DNA of 64,000 nt from Arthrobacter terrae. Lineage in GTDB: Bacteria > Actinomycetota > Actinomycetes > Actinomycetales > Micrococcaceae. A model generated the notes under the pieces. The model saw only the letters and a program-made list of their open reading frames with translations. It did no database searches and was not told the origin of the DNA. Of this stretch, positions 1 to 8,238 are shown in pieces. The stretch covers positions 1 to 64,000 of the forward strand of contig NZ_JADNYM010000010.1 in assembly GCF_015708085.1 (NCBI RefSeq), in the 5' to 3' direction. The position numbers and the translations under genes were made by a program. How positions within the stretch are numbered: position 1 is the first letter of the stretch; each line of letters starts with the position of its first letter.

Positions 1-1
1 C

Positions 2-106
2 AGTGAACTCTGCGACCATCTCACTGCCACAGAAACCCGCTATCCCGGCACAAACCAAATCCTGCGATTCGAAACCAAAAACCGTGAAACGTCGCCACCA
101 AATTAA
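2..106 (+). CDS. C-terminal end of a gene entering from the left edge, possibly a transposase
   Basis: An open frame runs in from the window edge and ends at TAA (104-106). It codes for 34 residues, including the stretch ELCDHLTATETRYPGTNQIL. By memory the wording resembles the last residues of long actinobacterial transposases, but so little is visible that the family cannot be fixed. The following 138 bases to the next gene contain nothing I recognise. Because the upstream part is missing, whether the gene is intact is unknown. Confidence 0.35.
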   Translation, partial: SELCDHLTATETRYPGTNQILRFETKNRETSPPN

Positions 107-244
107 ATACCTATGTCAAGAGTCCTGGTGCCATAAGCAGGTTTTACCCCATTCATATGGTCTAACTATGCGACTGAGCGGCGTTAGAGTCTTTGTACCT
201 TGTTCTGCCAGTCTGCCGGTCTGTCTGCCGTGGCCGGCAGTCCG

Positions 245-1207
245 CTATTTGAGCAGGTCCCGCATGACGGGTGCGTTTTTGTCGTTATCAGTCAGGGAGG
301 CCAGACCCCACAGGCTTTCAACAGTGTGCAGCAGGGAGTAGTGGTTGTAGGGAAGGGGGGATTTGTAGGAATGTCGGGCCGTTGGTCCGGCAAAAATTGT
401 CGAGACGGTATTGTCCTTGCCTTCGCCTTCGTCCCAAGTGATCACCAGGAGGGACTTCTGGGTCGTGAAGGCCGGTGAGGTCAGAATGTCGGGCACCTGG
501 TGTGCCAGCCAGGTGTCGCCAGCCAACACCGGGCAGTCATGCATGTCATTGCAGAGATTGGGACTGATAAATACGTAGTTGGGCAGGCTTGAGGCGGCTT
601 TCAGATCTTGGCTGAGCTGGGTCAGGGGAACGACGTGGGCCGCGCATGAGTCGTGGCTGTCGGTGACGCTGGGGTAGTACATAAACGGGTTGTGCTTCAC
701 CGCGTAGGGATAGGAGTTTTCCGCCGCGCAGGGAGCGGGCATACTCTCGGCATACATCTTCCAAGTTCTCCCGGATTGCCCGATTACATCCGCGATGGTC
801 GGTACCCGCGCAGTGCAGCGGCCGCCCGGGCTGCAGTCGTCCGTGATCCCGGCCGTGGTCCCGCTGGTTAGCGCCAGGTAGTTGGGTAGGCTCGGGTGGG
901 ATACGGCCTGATAATTGGTCGCCAGTGCGTTTTCGGCGGCCAGTTTGTTGATGTAGGGGGCGGCAGCGTTGCCCAGAATGCTGGCGGCCGGTTTGTTCTC
1001 CTCGACAATAATGACGATGTGGTCGATCCCGGGAGGCGTTCCTCCAACCGGGGCTGGACTGCCTACCGGCAGGGTCGGGGCTGCGGCTTTTTGAGGCGAC
1101 GGGGCAGGGCTGGCAACGGGTGTCGGGGCGGCGCATCCGGCCATGGAGAGCCCGAGCGCGGTGATGCCAATCGCGAATGCGACGGCAAAGCGGCTCTTTT
1201 GGCTCAT
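245..1207 (-). CDS. Lipoprotein phosphoesterase, acid phosphatase/phospholipase C-like family
   Basis: The 320-residue protein starts with a lipoprotein signal peptide: basic residues, a hydrophobic stretch and a lipobox LSMAGC with Cys25. A short Pro/Ala/Ser-rich linker follows. The rest is a phosphoesterase domain of the alkaline-phosphatase superfamily, with HIVIIVEENK near residue 63, SHPSLPNYLALTSG, and the late metal-site stretch VITWDEGEGKDN. Such proteins hydrolyse phosphate mono- or diesters outside the membrane; the substrate cannot be read from the sequence. It stands alone, with no gene reading in the same direction in the 190 bases upstream. Start chosen at the ATG that leads directly into the signal peptide. 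Confidence 0.85.
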   Translation of the reverse strand: MSQKSRFAVAFAIGITALGLSMAGCAAPTPVASPAPSPQKAAAPTLPVGSPAPVGGTPPGIDHIVIIVEENKPAASILGNAAAPYINKLAAENALATNYQAVSHPSLPNYLALTSGTTAGITDDCSPGGRCTARVPTIADVIGQSGRTWKMYAESMPAPCAAENSYPYAVKHNPFMYYPSVTDSHDSCAAHVVPLTQLSQDLKAASSLPNYVFISPNLCNDMHDCPVLAGDTWLAHQVPDILTSPAFTTQKSLLVITWDEGEGKDNTVSTIFAGPTARHSYKSPLPYNHYSLLHTVESLWGLASLTDNDKNAPVMRDLLK

Positions 1208-1398
1208 TACTCGATGCTAACCGTAGGTCTCCCACCCGGCCATGCTTTCCGTGGACCACCGCTTGTGCCGCCAGAATGGGTCCACAGATCGCTGCGTCTC
1301 TCGAGGCCACCTAGCCCGCAGAACATCTTGAGGACTTTGCGCTGGGCTTGCGCGGCCGACGTCCATTCCCTTCGGACGCGGAGAACGTTCTATAAGAG

Positions 1399-1761
1399 TT
1401 AGCGGGAGATTTGTTGCAGAGCCCAGGAGTTGCCGTCGGGGTCGTTGAAGTACGCGTACCGGACGCCTCCGCCCATGTCGCTCACCTCGGAGACGTCAAT
1501 GCCGTTGCCAAGCAGTGCTCGCCGGACGGCATCGAGGTCTTCCACCACTAGATGCAGTCCGTGGACGGGTGCGGCGTCGGGGTCACTGATTCCCACGCCA
1601 ATGACAATCGAGCAGGCTGACCCCGGTGGTGTTAGCTGGACCACTCGCATGCCGTTGCCCGGCTCAATGTCGTGGTCGAGGTTGAAACCGACTTGGTCCA
1701 GGTAGAAGGCTTTGCTCCGGTCAACATCGGTCGACGGTAGCGGAACCAATTCCAAACGCAT
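1399..1761 (-). CDS. VOC (glyoxalase/dioxygenase) family protein
   Basis: A single vicinal-oxygen-chelate domain of 120 residues. It opens with MRLELVPLPSTDVDRSKAFY, the usual first strand and helix, and ends with FNDPDGNSWALQQI, the usual glyoxalase-like finish. The open frame extends 21 codons further upstream. I prefer the ATG at 1759-1761 because it has an AGGAG about 11 bases upstream and fits the family length. Members include glyoxalases, dioxygenases and antibiotic-binding proteins, so no substrate is claimed. It reads toward the phosphoesterase gene with a 190-base gap and is probably a separate unit. Confidence 0.8.
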   Translation of the reverse strand: MRLELVPLPSTDVDRSKAFYLDQVGFNLDHDIEPGNGMRVVQLTPPGSACSIVIGVGISDPDAAPVHGLHLVVEDLDAVRRALLGNGIDVSEVSDMGGGVRYAYFNDPDGNSWALQQISR

Positions 1762-1978
1762 GTCCAAGGGGACTCCTTCTTCCCGCACTGTTCGCGGATA
1801 ATGGCAGGCCGGCGACCTGTACAACTGCCATGATACTCACCATTGCGTTAGCCGCTGAGTTGAAATTTCCCCGGTAATCAGTGCCCCTTTCCCGGCGGTG
1901 GTCTTGACCTCGCCGCCGGTTGGATACACGCTAAAGTATTTTCATCTAAACCATCGGCACGACTGTCAGGAGCCCTCA

Positions 1979-2761
1979 ATGCCAAAGCCCGATATCGCCC
2001 CAGGTGATCCCTGCTGGATTGATCTGATGACCTCGGATCCCGAGAAGTCCCGCGATTTCTATGCCGGTCTTTTCGGCTGGACCTACGAAATTGGTGATGA
2101 AGAAATGTATGGCGGCTACGTCACTGCATTTGTCGAGGGCGCTCCCGTAGCGGGCATGATGAAGAACGACGGCGAGTCCGGGTATCCGGACGTGTGGACG
2201 ACGTATCTGCGGGTAAAAGACATCAACACGACCGCCGAGTCGGTCGTGGCAGCCGGTGGTCAGGTATTGATGCCGCCCATGGAAGTTCCGGACCAGGGAC
2301 ACATGGCGATGTTCAGCGACGCAGGAGGCGCAGCCGTCGGTGCCTGGCAGTTCGGCGGCCACACCGGTTTTCAATTGAAAAACGAGCCCGGAGCCCCGTT
2401 TTGGCATGAACTTCACACCCGGGACTACGCACCCTCCGTGAAGTTTTACCAGGACGCTTTCGGCTGGGACACCGCCGTCATGAGCGACAGCGAAAACTTC
2501 CGCTACACGACGCTCGGATCCGGAGATAACTCACGCGCCGGCATTATGGACGCTGCTTTTTACCTCCCTGACGGGGTTCCGTCGAACTGGCAGATCTATT
2601 TTGGGGTAGCCAATGCCGATGCCGTCGTGGAAACAGCGAAGACTCTTGGCGCCCAGGTGATCCATCCCGCTGAGGATTCCCCCTTCGGCCGTATGGCTAC
2701 GTTGACAGATCCGACGGGTGCGGTTTTCAAGATCGCCCAACGGCCCGAAGAGGCCGCCTAA
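1979..2761 (+). CDS. Two-domain VOC family protein
   Basis: A 260-residue protein with two VOC modules. The first runs from about residue 8 (PCWIDLMTSDPEKSRDFYAG) to 125. The second starts near 140 (PFWHELHTRDYAPSVKFYQD) and ends with TLTDPTGAVFKIAQRP. The arrangement matches the actinobacterial hydroxylase-like glyoxalase/bleomycin-resistance proteins. The frame is open 27 codons further upstream, but the ATG at 1979 follows TCAGGAG and begins a typical MPKPDIAPGDPCW N-terminus. It diverges from the single-domain VOC gene at 1761, so the roughly 215 bases between them should hold both promoters. Confidence 0.85.
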   Translation: MPKPDIAPGDPCWIDLMTSDPEKSRDFYAGLFGWTYEIGDEEMYGGYVTAFVEGAPVAGMMKNDGESGYPDVWTTYLRVKDINTTAESVVAAGGQVLMPPMEVPDQGHMAMFSDAGGAAVGAWQFGGHTGFQLKNEPGAPFWHELHTRDYAPSVKFYQDAFGWDTAVMSDSENFRYTTLGSGDNSRAGIMDAAFYLPDGVPSNWQIYFGVANADAVVETAKTLGAQVIHPAEDSPFGRMATLTDPTGAVFKIAQRPEEAA

Positions 2762-2890
2762 CCACCACCGCTCGTCAACTGGAACCACGATTTTCCGGGC
2801 ATCGTGTGACTGGGAACATCAAGGCAAAATTAACGGTGGTCCTCGTGCCGGAAGGAAATCAAGAGTCCAGGGCCGGGGACGACGACGTAG

Positions 2891-2989
2891 GCGCTCGACT
2901 TCGAGGAGGGTCATGCTCGTGCCGCGACCGTGGCCAATACGCTGAGAATGGTCAGCCAGGTGGGGGCCGAAATCGGCGCCACGCGCTGA
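2891..2989 (+). pseudogene. Possible 3' remnant of an unidentified gene
   Basis: After an in-frame TAG, a 32-codon open frame (beginning ALDFEEGHARAATV, ending GAEIGATR) runs to a TGA. The residues look coding and end like a C-terminal helix, loosely reminiscent of Gfo/Idh oxidoreductase tails. There is no upstream body. It lies in the otherwise empty 2762-3055 gap and is probably debris; the family is a guess. Confidence 0.25.
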
Positions 2990-3055
2990 CCGCTTACTGG
3001 GGGATCACCTTACGATTTTCTGTCGCATCCCAGCGGACGATGGCAGGATTGGGAC

Positions 3056-3583
3056 ATGACTCCTGCCCACGGTTTTTCCGGCCTCCCCCGGCGTCCCCAG
3101 CCCATCAAACCCAAGGCCGGCCAAGAATCGGTGTGGGACTACCCGCGGCCGCCCAGGGTCGAGCCGCGATCGGAACGCATCATCGTCCGCCTTGGCGGCC
3201 AGGTGATTGCCGACACCACCGATGCAGTGCGCGTCCTGGAGACGAGTCATCCGCCCGTCTACTACCTGCCATTGGACTCATTCCCGGCCGGTGTACTCGT
3301 CCCGGTCCAGGGCACCAGCTTCTGCGAGTTCAAGGGAGAAGCGCACTACTTCGACGTCGCCGCCGGCGGAGTCGCCGTTTCCCGGGGCGGGTGGACCTAC
3401 CCAGAACCCACCCGGGGTTTCGAGGCGCTCAGTACCCGCGTGGCCCTCTACCCGGGTCACCTGGGCTCCTGTGAGGTCAACGGGGAGCAGGTGACCTTCC
3501 AGGATGGTGACTTCTATGGCGGTTGGATCACCACACAGATCGTCGGTCCGTTCAAGGGTGGTCCGGGCACGGCCGGGTGGTGA
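3056..3583 (+). CDS. DUF427 domain protein
   Basis: A 175-residue protein with a basic, proline-rich N-terminus (to about residue 35). A DUF427 domain follows, with the usual signs: RIIVRLGGQVIADT, the YYLPLDSFPAGVL stretch, FCEFKGEAHYFDV, and the final FYGGWITTQIVGPFKGGPGT. The family forms a small beta-barrel and is widespread in actinobacteria; no biochemical function is established to my knowledge. The ATG at 3056 follows a weak AGGA. The gene stands alone, followed by the small repeat at 3592. Confidence 0.85.
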   Translation: MTPAHGFSGLPRRPQPIKPKAGQESVWDYPRPPRVEPRSERIIVRLGGQVIADTTDAVRVLETSHPPVYYLPLDSFPAGVLVPVQGTSFCEFKGEAHYFDVAAGGVAVSRGGWTYPEPTRGFEALSTRVALYPGHLGSCEVNGEQVTFQDGDFYGGWITTQIVGPFKGGPGTAGW

Positions 3584-3591
3584 GAGGTTGC

Positions 3592-3618
3592 CTCTGCCCG
3601 CTCTGCCCGCTCTGCCCG
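3592..3618. repeat. Three tandem copies of a 9-base unit
   Basis: The unit CTCTGCCCG occurs three times without interruption directly after the DUF427 stop codon, just before the junction between two gene fragments. It could be slippage debris; no function is evident. Confidence 0.7.
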
Positions 3619-3630
3619 GTGCTCAGGGCT

Positions 3631-3741
3631 TTACATGTTCCGAAATTCATCCGTGTCTCTTAGCGCCGCCACGAACTTCTCGGCCAGGTCTGCCGGAGCG
3701 TCTTCTGCGCACAGCGCCATGAGCTTACGGGTCGGGCTTCA
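3631..3741 (-). pseudogene. C-terminal remnant of an unidentified gene
   Basis: On the minus strand a frame opens after a TGA near 3738 and ends at TAA (3631-3633). It reads KLMALCAEDAPADLAEKFV followed by AALRDTDEFRNM, which looks like the amphipathic C-terminal helix of a real protein. Its upstream part is absent, because the neighbouring DNA belongs to the oppositely oriented permease fragment. I read it as one side of a rearrangement scar. Confidence 0.4.
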
Positions 3742-3750
3742 ACTCCGCAC

Positions 3751-4281
3751 TTGCTGAACTGGCTGTCCACGCTCTACATCTGGAACCTCGCCGCGTATTT
3801 TGCCGAGACCGTCCGCGCCGGCATCCAGGCCGTGGACGCGGGCCAGACCGAGGCCGCCTACGCCTTGGGCATGACACCGGTCAAACGCATGCGTGTCATT
3901 GTCCTGCCGCAGGCGCTGCGTATTATCATCCCACCCACGGGCAACGAGTTCATCTCCATGCTCAAAACCACCTCACTGGTTTATGTGGTGGCGGGTAACG
4001 ACCTCATGACCAACGCCAGCCAGATCTACAAGCAAAACAACCTGATTATGGAACTGCTGATCGTAGCGTCCCTGTGGTACATGGTGATGACAGCCATTGC
4101 CACGTTCTTCCAATCTAAGTTGGAGGCCCGCTACGGAGCCGAAGCCGTCCGTCTGGTGCGACGGCCCGGTCTCATACAGCGGATGTTTCTCAAGCGCAGT
4201 ACGCCGCAGCTGCGCACCGGCGCTGCGGCCGCAGTATTAGGGGAAGACGACTCTGTCAAGGTAGGGAAGGAACGCTCATGA
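3751..4281 (+). pseudogene. Amino-acid ABC transporter permease, N-terminus missing
   Basis: The frame encodes only the back half of a HisM/GlnP-type inner-membrane permease. It contains AETVRAGIQAVDAGQTEAA, LPQALRIIIPPTGNEFISM (the EAA-type loop that docks on the ATPase) and the last membrane segments. The family usually has 220-310 residues with 5 or more membrane spans; here the first spans are absent. Upstream the frame stays open only to a TAG at 3661 and reads as non-permease sequence. The stop overlaps the next start as ATGA, so the original operon link survives. A functional product is unlikely unless another permease substitutes. Confidence 0.75.
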
Positions 4282-5045
4282 GCCACAAATTACACGTTCA
4301 AGCCACCGGGGTCACCAAGTCCTACGGCAGCCACCTGGTACTGGCCGGCGTGGACTTCACTGTCCGGACCGGGGAGGTGAGCTGCATTGTGGGACCGTCC
4401 GGATCCGGTAAGTCCACATTCCTGCGCTGCCTGAACGCACTGGAGTCCTACGACGACGGAACGCTCCTGGTGGAAGATCGTCACGTGGGGTACGAATACC
4501 GGGACGGGCGCTACTACGAATGGAACACGAAGCAGTTCGCCGGATTCCGATCCAGGATCGGAATGGTGTTCCAGCGCTTCAACTTGTTTGGGCACCTGAG
4601 CGCGGAGGAGAACGTGGCCTGTGCCCTGGTTCAGGTGCGTGGCTGGGGAAAGGCTGCGGCCAGGGCCCGTGCCGGTGAGGAACTGGCCCGCGTAGGCCTG
4701 ACCCAGCATGCGCACAAGCGTCCCCACCAGCTCTCCGGCGGCCAGCAGCAGCGCGTCGCGATCGCCCGGGCCCTGGCCTTGGACCCGGAGATTATGCTCT
4801 TTGACGAGCCGACGTCTGCTTTGGATCCGGAGCTTGTTGACGAGGTGCTGGAGGCCATGAAGGAGCTCGCCCGCCAGGGCATGACAATGGTGGTGGTCAC
4901 GCATGAGATGGGCTTTGCCCGCGAGGTCGCCGACACCGTGCATTTCTTCGACGCCGGTGTCATCGTCGAATCGGGGACCCCGGCAGAGGTTCTGGGAAAT
5001 CCTCAGAGGGACCGAACCAAGGCATTTTTAGCTAAGGTGCTCTGA
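4278..5045 (+). CDS. Polar amino-acid ABC transporter ATP-binding protein
   Basis: A 255-residue ABC ATPase of the GlnQ/HisP class, expected on the cytoplasmic face with a permease dimer. Visible motifs are Walker [10 protein letters not shown] (residues 39-47), the Q-loop FQRFN, signature [15 protein letters not shown], Walker [15 protein letters not shown] and the H-loop VTHEMGFA. An unusual acidic/aromatic insertion ([13 protein letters not shown]) follows the first lobe, as in a subset of actinobacterial members. The start overlaps the permease stop by four bases. No substrate-binding protein is visible nearby and the permease is truncated, so transport by this locus alone is doubtful. 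Confidence 0.9.
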   Translation: MSHKLHVQATGVTKSYGSHLVLAGVDFTVRTGEVSCIVGPSGSGKSTFLRCLNALESYDDGTLLVEDRHVGYEYRDGRYYEWNTKQFAGFRSRIGMVFQRFNLFGHLSAEENVACALVQVRGWGKAAARARAGEELARVGLTQHAHKRPHQLSGGQQQRVAIARALALDPEIMLFDEPTSALDPELVDEVLEAMKELARQGMTMVVVTHEMGFAREVADTVHFFDAGVIVESGTPAEVLGNPQRDRTKAFLAKVL

Positions 5046-5499
5046 CTGGAACGGCCATAAGGACCAGCGGTACAGCGGTTGGCGCTAAGCAGTCCCGGCC
5101 CCCGGCACAATGCCCGCTATAGGCTCGCCCACGGAGGTACGAAAAGAGCCATCGAGGGTGCTGTCGAGGCGACAGCACCGACGACTGCCGAGGGGACTCG
5201 AGACGAAAGGTCCAATGCTTGGGCGCGGGCCGACGGCGTATCCGAGAAATGCCTCCCTAAAGACACGGTATATAAGGGCGGCCGAAGCGCCGAGTCCGGG
5301 GCCGGAACTGGAGATGATTGTGAACGCATGAATGAGTGTGTGTGGCAGGGAGATATCTCCGGCAGGCCCCAACAGACACAACTCTGTACATCTAAAGTGT
5401 CAGGGTGCCAGTATGTATGGTCGGCCATTTTGCCCCACAAGCGGTCACCTGTCGCCCCCGCACCATGAAGCGCGGCGGGGCTTTTCGCGTTGGTCGTGA
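5046..5499. other. Stretch with no recognisable gene
   Basis: Between the ABC ATPase and the transposase remnant all six frames contain only short open stretches without family signs. The base composition is mixed, including an AT-rich patch around 5265. I see no RNA gene and no clear hairpin with a T-run. Confidence 0.5.
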
Positions 5500-6353
5500 T
5501 GGATCCCGATGCTCGGGCTACTATTCGTGACGCCTTCTCCAGCCGCGACAAAGTAACAAGCGCTGTTTGTCCGTGGAACGCTTCGCGGTGCTGATCAGCC
5601 TGGTGGCCATAAGGATCTCGAAAAGGTCCAGGGCATCGCCGATCGCCTTGGCCTCCAGCTGGCGGATCACCGCGGTGAGTATCGCGGCGCGTTTGGGCTC
5701 TGCCGTCTGCTCCAACTTCGGGGCCTTGGTGCCCAGCCCGTACAAGGCAAGCACGGAGAGCCGGTTCGGCGGTATCTGCTCCAGCTTCAGCCCGCCCAGC
5801 CCGAAGACGGCTATGTCCTCAACCCGCTGCAACGCACCCTTCATCGCGGTTCCAGGGGTCCGCGTTAGTGGACGACGCATCTGCTCCAGTTCCGAGTACA
5901 GCGTGCCCGCAGGCGTCGTCAGCGCGGCAACCAAGTTGCCAGGTAGCGCCGGATCCGCCCGCAGGGCAGTCTAGGCGACCTAAACTTCCGACCGAGGGCA
6001 GCGTCCTCATACTGGTGAGCCGTACACATCGCGGATCTCCCACGCGTCCTCATACGCCGTCTTTGGCCGCTCGGTGTACTCCTTCACGCAGGAGACATCC
6101 TCAATTTCCAGCTGCTCTGCCAGATGCTCAAAGACCACCCACGGCACAGCCAACGGATTCTCAAGAAAAGCCGGGTATACCGGACCGTGCACCTGTGCAG
6201 GGCAAAACCAAGGCGATTGTGGTCACCGCGCCGCTTCGCGATCAGGTTCCGGTCCTCGTCGTCAAGGAAGAAAAAATGCTCCAACTCAGGCCGCGTCGGC
6301 TCCTCGATAAATCGTCCATAGGCCTCAGCCTGCTGCTGTCCCGGCGCTGCGGT
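5500..6353 (-). pseudogene. Tn3-family transposase (TnpA) N-terminal remnant, multiply frameshifted
   Basis: Reading down the minus strand, four pieces in different frames join into the front third of a Tn3-family transposase. Piece 1 (6353 to about 6180) has AEAYGRFIEEPTRPELEHFF and AKRRGDHNRLGFAL. Piece 2 (about 6190-6007) has ENPLAVPW and CVKEYTERPKTAYEDAWEIR. Piece 3 (about 5980-5550) has LTTPAGTLYSELEQMRRPLT, IPPNRLSVLALYGLGTKAPK and DALDLFEILMATRLIS. Piece 4 (5551-5500) has SRLEKASRIVARA. The sequence between pieces 2 and 3 is shorter than in an intact protein. The catalytic DDE part (roughly the last 600 residues) is absent, as are a resolvase and clear terminal inverted repeats. Confidence 0.8.
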
Positions 6354-6615
6354 TTAGCTAATCGGGCTGTAACAATCAACCCTGGGTGGGGTGGGAGCTA
6401 GCACCGGGGGAGGACAGCCAACACAACTGCTCAAGGGCCACGGTCAAGCGCATGGCCACGGTCAAAGATGCTAATTCGATGCGGTGAGCCAGATCCGCAG
6501 ATGAGTGCCCCGTCCAGGCTGGGCATGATCGGGTTCCAACCCTTTTCGTTACGTGTCCGTGTTTGTAGACTAGAGGAAAATTGACCAGTTTGTTTGGCAC
6601 GGGACGGGCGCGACG
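6354..6615. other. Intergenic stretch with a short direct repeat
   Basis: No gene is recognised. The 11-base sequence GCCACGGTCAA appears twice about 18 bases apart (near 6437 and 6455). A plausible promoter for the next gene lies near 6565, with a TAGACT-like -10, but it cannot be confirmed by eye. Confidence 0.35.
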
Positions 6616-7401
6616 ATGGCCACTTTTCTAGAGCTTCACCACATGGGGGTGCCACTGCTGCTGCCCAATGCATGGGATGTTGGCTCCGCTCTGGCTTTTG
6701 CGACGGCAGGCTTCCCCGCCGTCGCCACCACTAGCTTTGGCATTGCGGCGAGTGCCGGTCTGCCCGACGGCGGCCGGTCCAGTAAGACCGGAACCGCCGC
6801 ACTTGCGGCACAGCTGTGCCGCCTGCCAGTGCACATCACGGCGGACGTCGAGGACGGCTACTCCGACGACCCTGCCGAGGTTGCGGATTTTGTGGCCCGG
6901 CTGGCGATCCAGGGCGTGGCCGGCGTCAACATTGAGGACAGCCGAGACGGACACCTGGTGGATCCAGCGGTCTGCGCGTCTAAGATTGCTGCCATCAAGG
7001 CAAGCGGCCCTGGCGTGTTCGTCAATGCACGGGTGGACAACCTCTGGTTTGACGAAGAAGCCACAGTGGACGCTATCGTGCTCCGTGCCCGCATCTACGC
7101 CGAAGCCGGGGCGGACGGGATCTTTGTTCCCGGATTGGTGGCCCCGGAGGAGATTCTGAGCATCACCGAAGGGATTAAACTGCCTGTGAACGTGCTGGCA
7201 CATCCCTCGCTGACTGTTGCCGAATTGGGCGAATTGGGGGTCAGGCGGGTGAGTTCCGGCTCCCTGCCCTATCGGACAGCCGTGGATGCGGCGGTGGATA
7301 GTGTCAACGCCCTGCGCGACGGCAAGCAGATTCCGGTCGCCACCTCGTATTGGGAGATGCAGAAGCGCCTCCAAACCTTCAGCCCCGGCGCCGCGGACTG
7401 A
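6616..7401 (+). CDS. Isocitrate lyase/PEP mutase family protein
   Basis: A 261-residue TIM-barrel protein of the PEP mutase/isocitrate lyase superfamily, which makes or breaks C-C or P-C bonds of 2-oxoacid-type substrates with Mg2+. Visible signs are LLLPNAWDVGSALAF near residue 15, the metal-binding DVEDGYSDDP near 75, NIEDS near 98, FVNARVDNLW near 135, and GADGIFVPGL near 170. The usual catalytic KKCGH-type loop of isocitrate lyases is not seen, so it belongs to the short, functionally unassigned subgroup. Start at ATG 6616. It is monocistronic, followed by decayed sequence. Confidence 0.85.
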   Translation: MATFLELHHMGVPLLLPNAWDVGSALAFATAGFPAVATTSFGIAASAGLPDGGRSSKTGTAALAAQLCRLPVHITADVEDGYSDDPAEVADFVARLAIQGVAGVNIEDSRDGHLVDPAVCASKIAAIKASGPGVFVNARVDNLWFDEEATVDAIVLRARIYAEAGADGIFVPGLVAPEEILSITEGIKLPVNVLAHPSLTVAELGELGVRRVSSGSLPYRTAVDAAVDSVNALRDGKQIPVATSYWEMQKRLQTFSPGAAD

Positions 7402-7403
7402 CC

Positions 7404-7836
7404 GCGGTCAACGCGAGCCTGACCAGCAGGGCGCGGCAACCGCACGCCGAAGGTGCTGGGCCCGGCCCGCCCATTAGCGACAACATGGTGAGGCCGCCCG
7501 CACCGGCACGTACATGGGAGACTGCGGTGCCCCGCAGCAGTGCGGGCAGCACCAATGCGCTCGCTGGGAGGAACGCCGCGACACCTGGTCGATCGCCGAG
7601 CAGTCAGGTGGGGCCTGCTTTGAGTGCCGGGATCGCCGCTGCCGCGGTGATCACTGCCATGGCGCAGATGGGCAGGGACGTCGTATGCATCCAAACGGCA
7701 TCCTCGCTCGATGCCACGCCGAACTCACGCCGATGACCGCGGGCAACCCGAACCCGGGCACGATGGTGAGGAGCCGGGTCAGCCGCTCAGGTCCCCATGT
7801 CCCTCGGCGCGCCCGAACCGTCGTCCGGGATCGGCA
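7404..7836 (-). pseudogene. Decayed membrane-protein gene downstream of the GntR regulator (possibly DUF1648)
   Basis: On the minus strand below the GntR gene, fragments in two or more frames read like a membrane protein. These are RLTRLLTIVPGFGLPAVIGV followed by SSAWHRA, then TSLPICAMAVITAAAAIPAL, then GVAAFLPASALVLPALLRG. YtrA-type regulators are often followed by a small DUF1648 membrane protein, and the first fragment fits such an N-terminus. Stops and frame changes interrupt it throughout. The identification rests on position and hydrophobicity. Confidence 0.4.
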
Positions 7837-7839
7837 TGT

Positions 7840-8193
7840 TCATAGCTCAAGGGCGGCCTCCTTTACCAGGGATGCGATCGCATCGGGGGAGAGCCCCAGG
7901 CCCCGTGCGGAGCGGGACAGCGCGAGGATCTCGGAGTGCAGGGATGCTAACGGCCCGGCGGCATCGGTGACCACCGCGCCGCGGCCGCGGCGCATATCGA
8001 CCAGCCCTTCCGCACGCAGGTCCTGGTAGGCGTGAAGCACGGTGTGCAGATTGACTCCCAGGGATGCCGCCATCTCCCGTGCCGCCGGGAGCCGATCACC
8101 TGGCCGTAACCTGCCGGCGGCGGCAGCCGTGCGAACCGAAGCGGCCAACTGCGCGAACAGTGGCGCCTCGCTCAAGGGGTCAATACGGAACAT
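7840..8193 (-). CDS. GntR-family transcriptional regulator, YtrA type
   Basis: A 117-residue DNA-binding protein. Residues 8-75 form the winged helix-turn-helix: PLFAQLAASVRTAAAAGRLR, RLPAAREMAASLGVNLHTVL, then LVDMRRGRGAVV. The short C-terminal tail is typical of the YtrA subfamily, which usually represses its own small transporter or membrane operon. It is divergent from the DUF1214 gene with only 45 bases between the starts. That interval is AT-rich and contains TATAACATTTATAA (8207-8220), a plausible operator or promoter. Its usual downstream partner is decayed. Confidence 0.85.
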   Translation of the reverse strand: MFRIDPLSEAPLFAQLAASVRTAAAAGRLRPGDRLPAAREMAASLGVNLHTVLHAYQDLRAEGLVDMRRGRGAVVTDAAGPLASLHSEILALSRSARGLGLSPDAIASLVKEAALEL

Positions 8194-8238
8194 AATATGA
8201 TTATTCTATAACATTTATAACAGTGCTAGTGTGCGGAT
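8194..8238. promoter_or_regulatory. Divergent AT-rich promoter/operator region
   Basis: This short interval separates the GntR-type regulator from the DUF1214 gene and is markedly AT-rich for this genome. It contains TTATAA-like repeats (8207-8220) that could be -10 elements and a regulator site. Inferred from position and composition only. Confidence 0.4.

Noticed and set aside
2806-3474. A plus-strand 222-codon frame overlapping the DUF427 gene
   Set aside because: It overlaps the DUF427 frame and has no recognisable domain. Only the short piece at 2891-2989, in another frame, looks coding.
5046-6615. Terminal inverted repeats of a Tn3 element
   Set aside because: Nothing beginning GGGG with a matching partner could be paired by eye around the transposase remnant.
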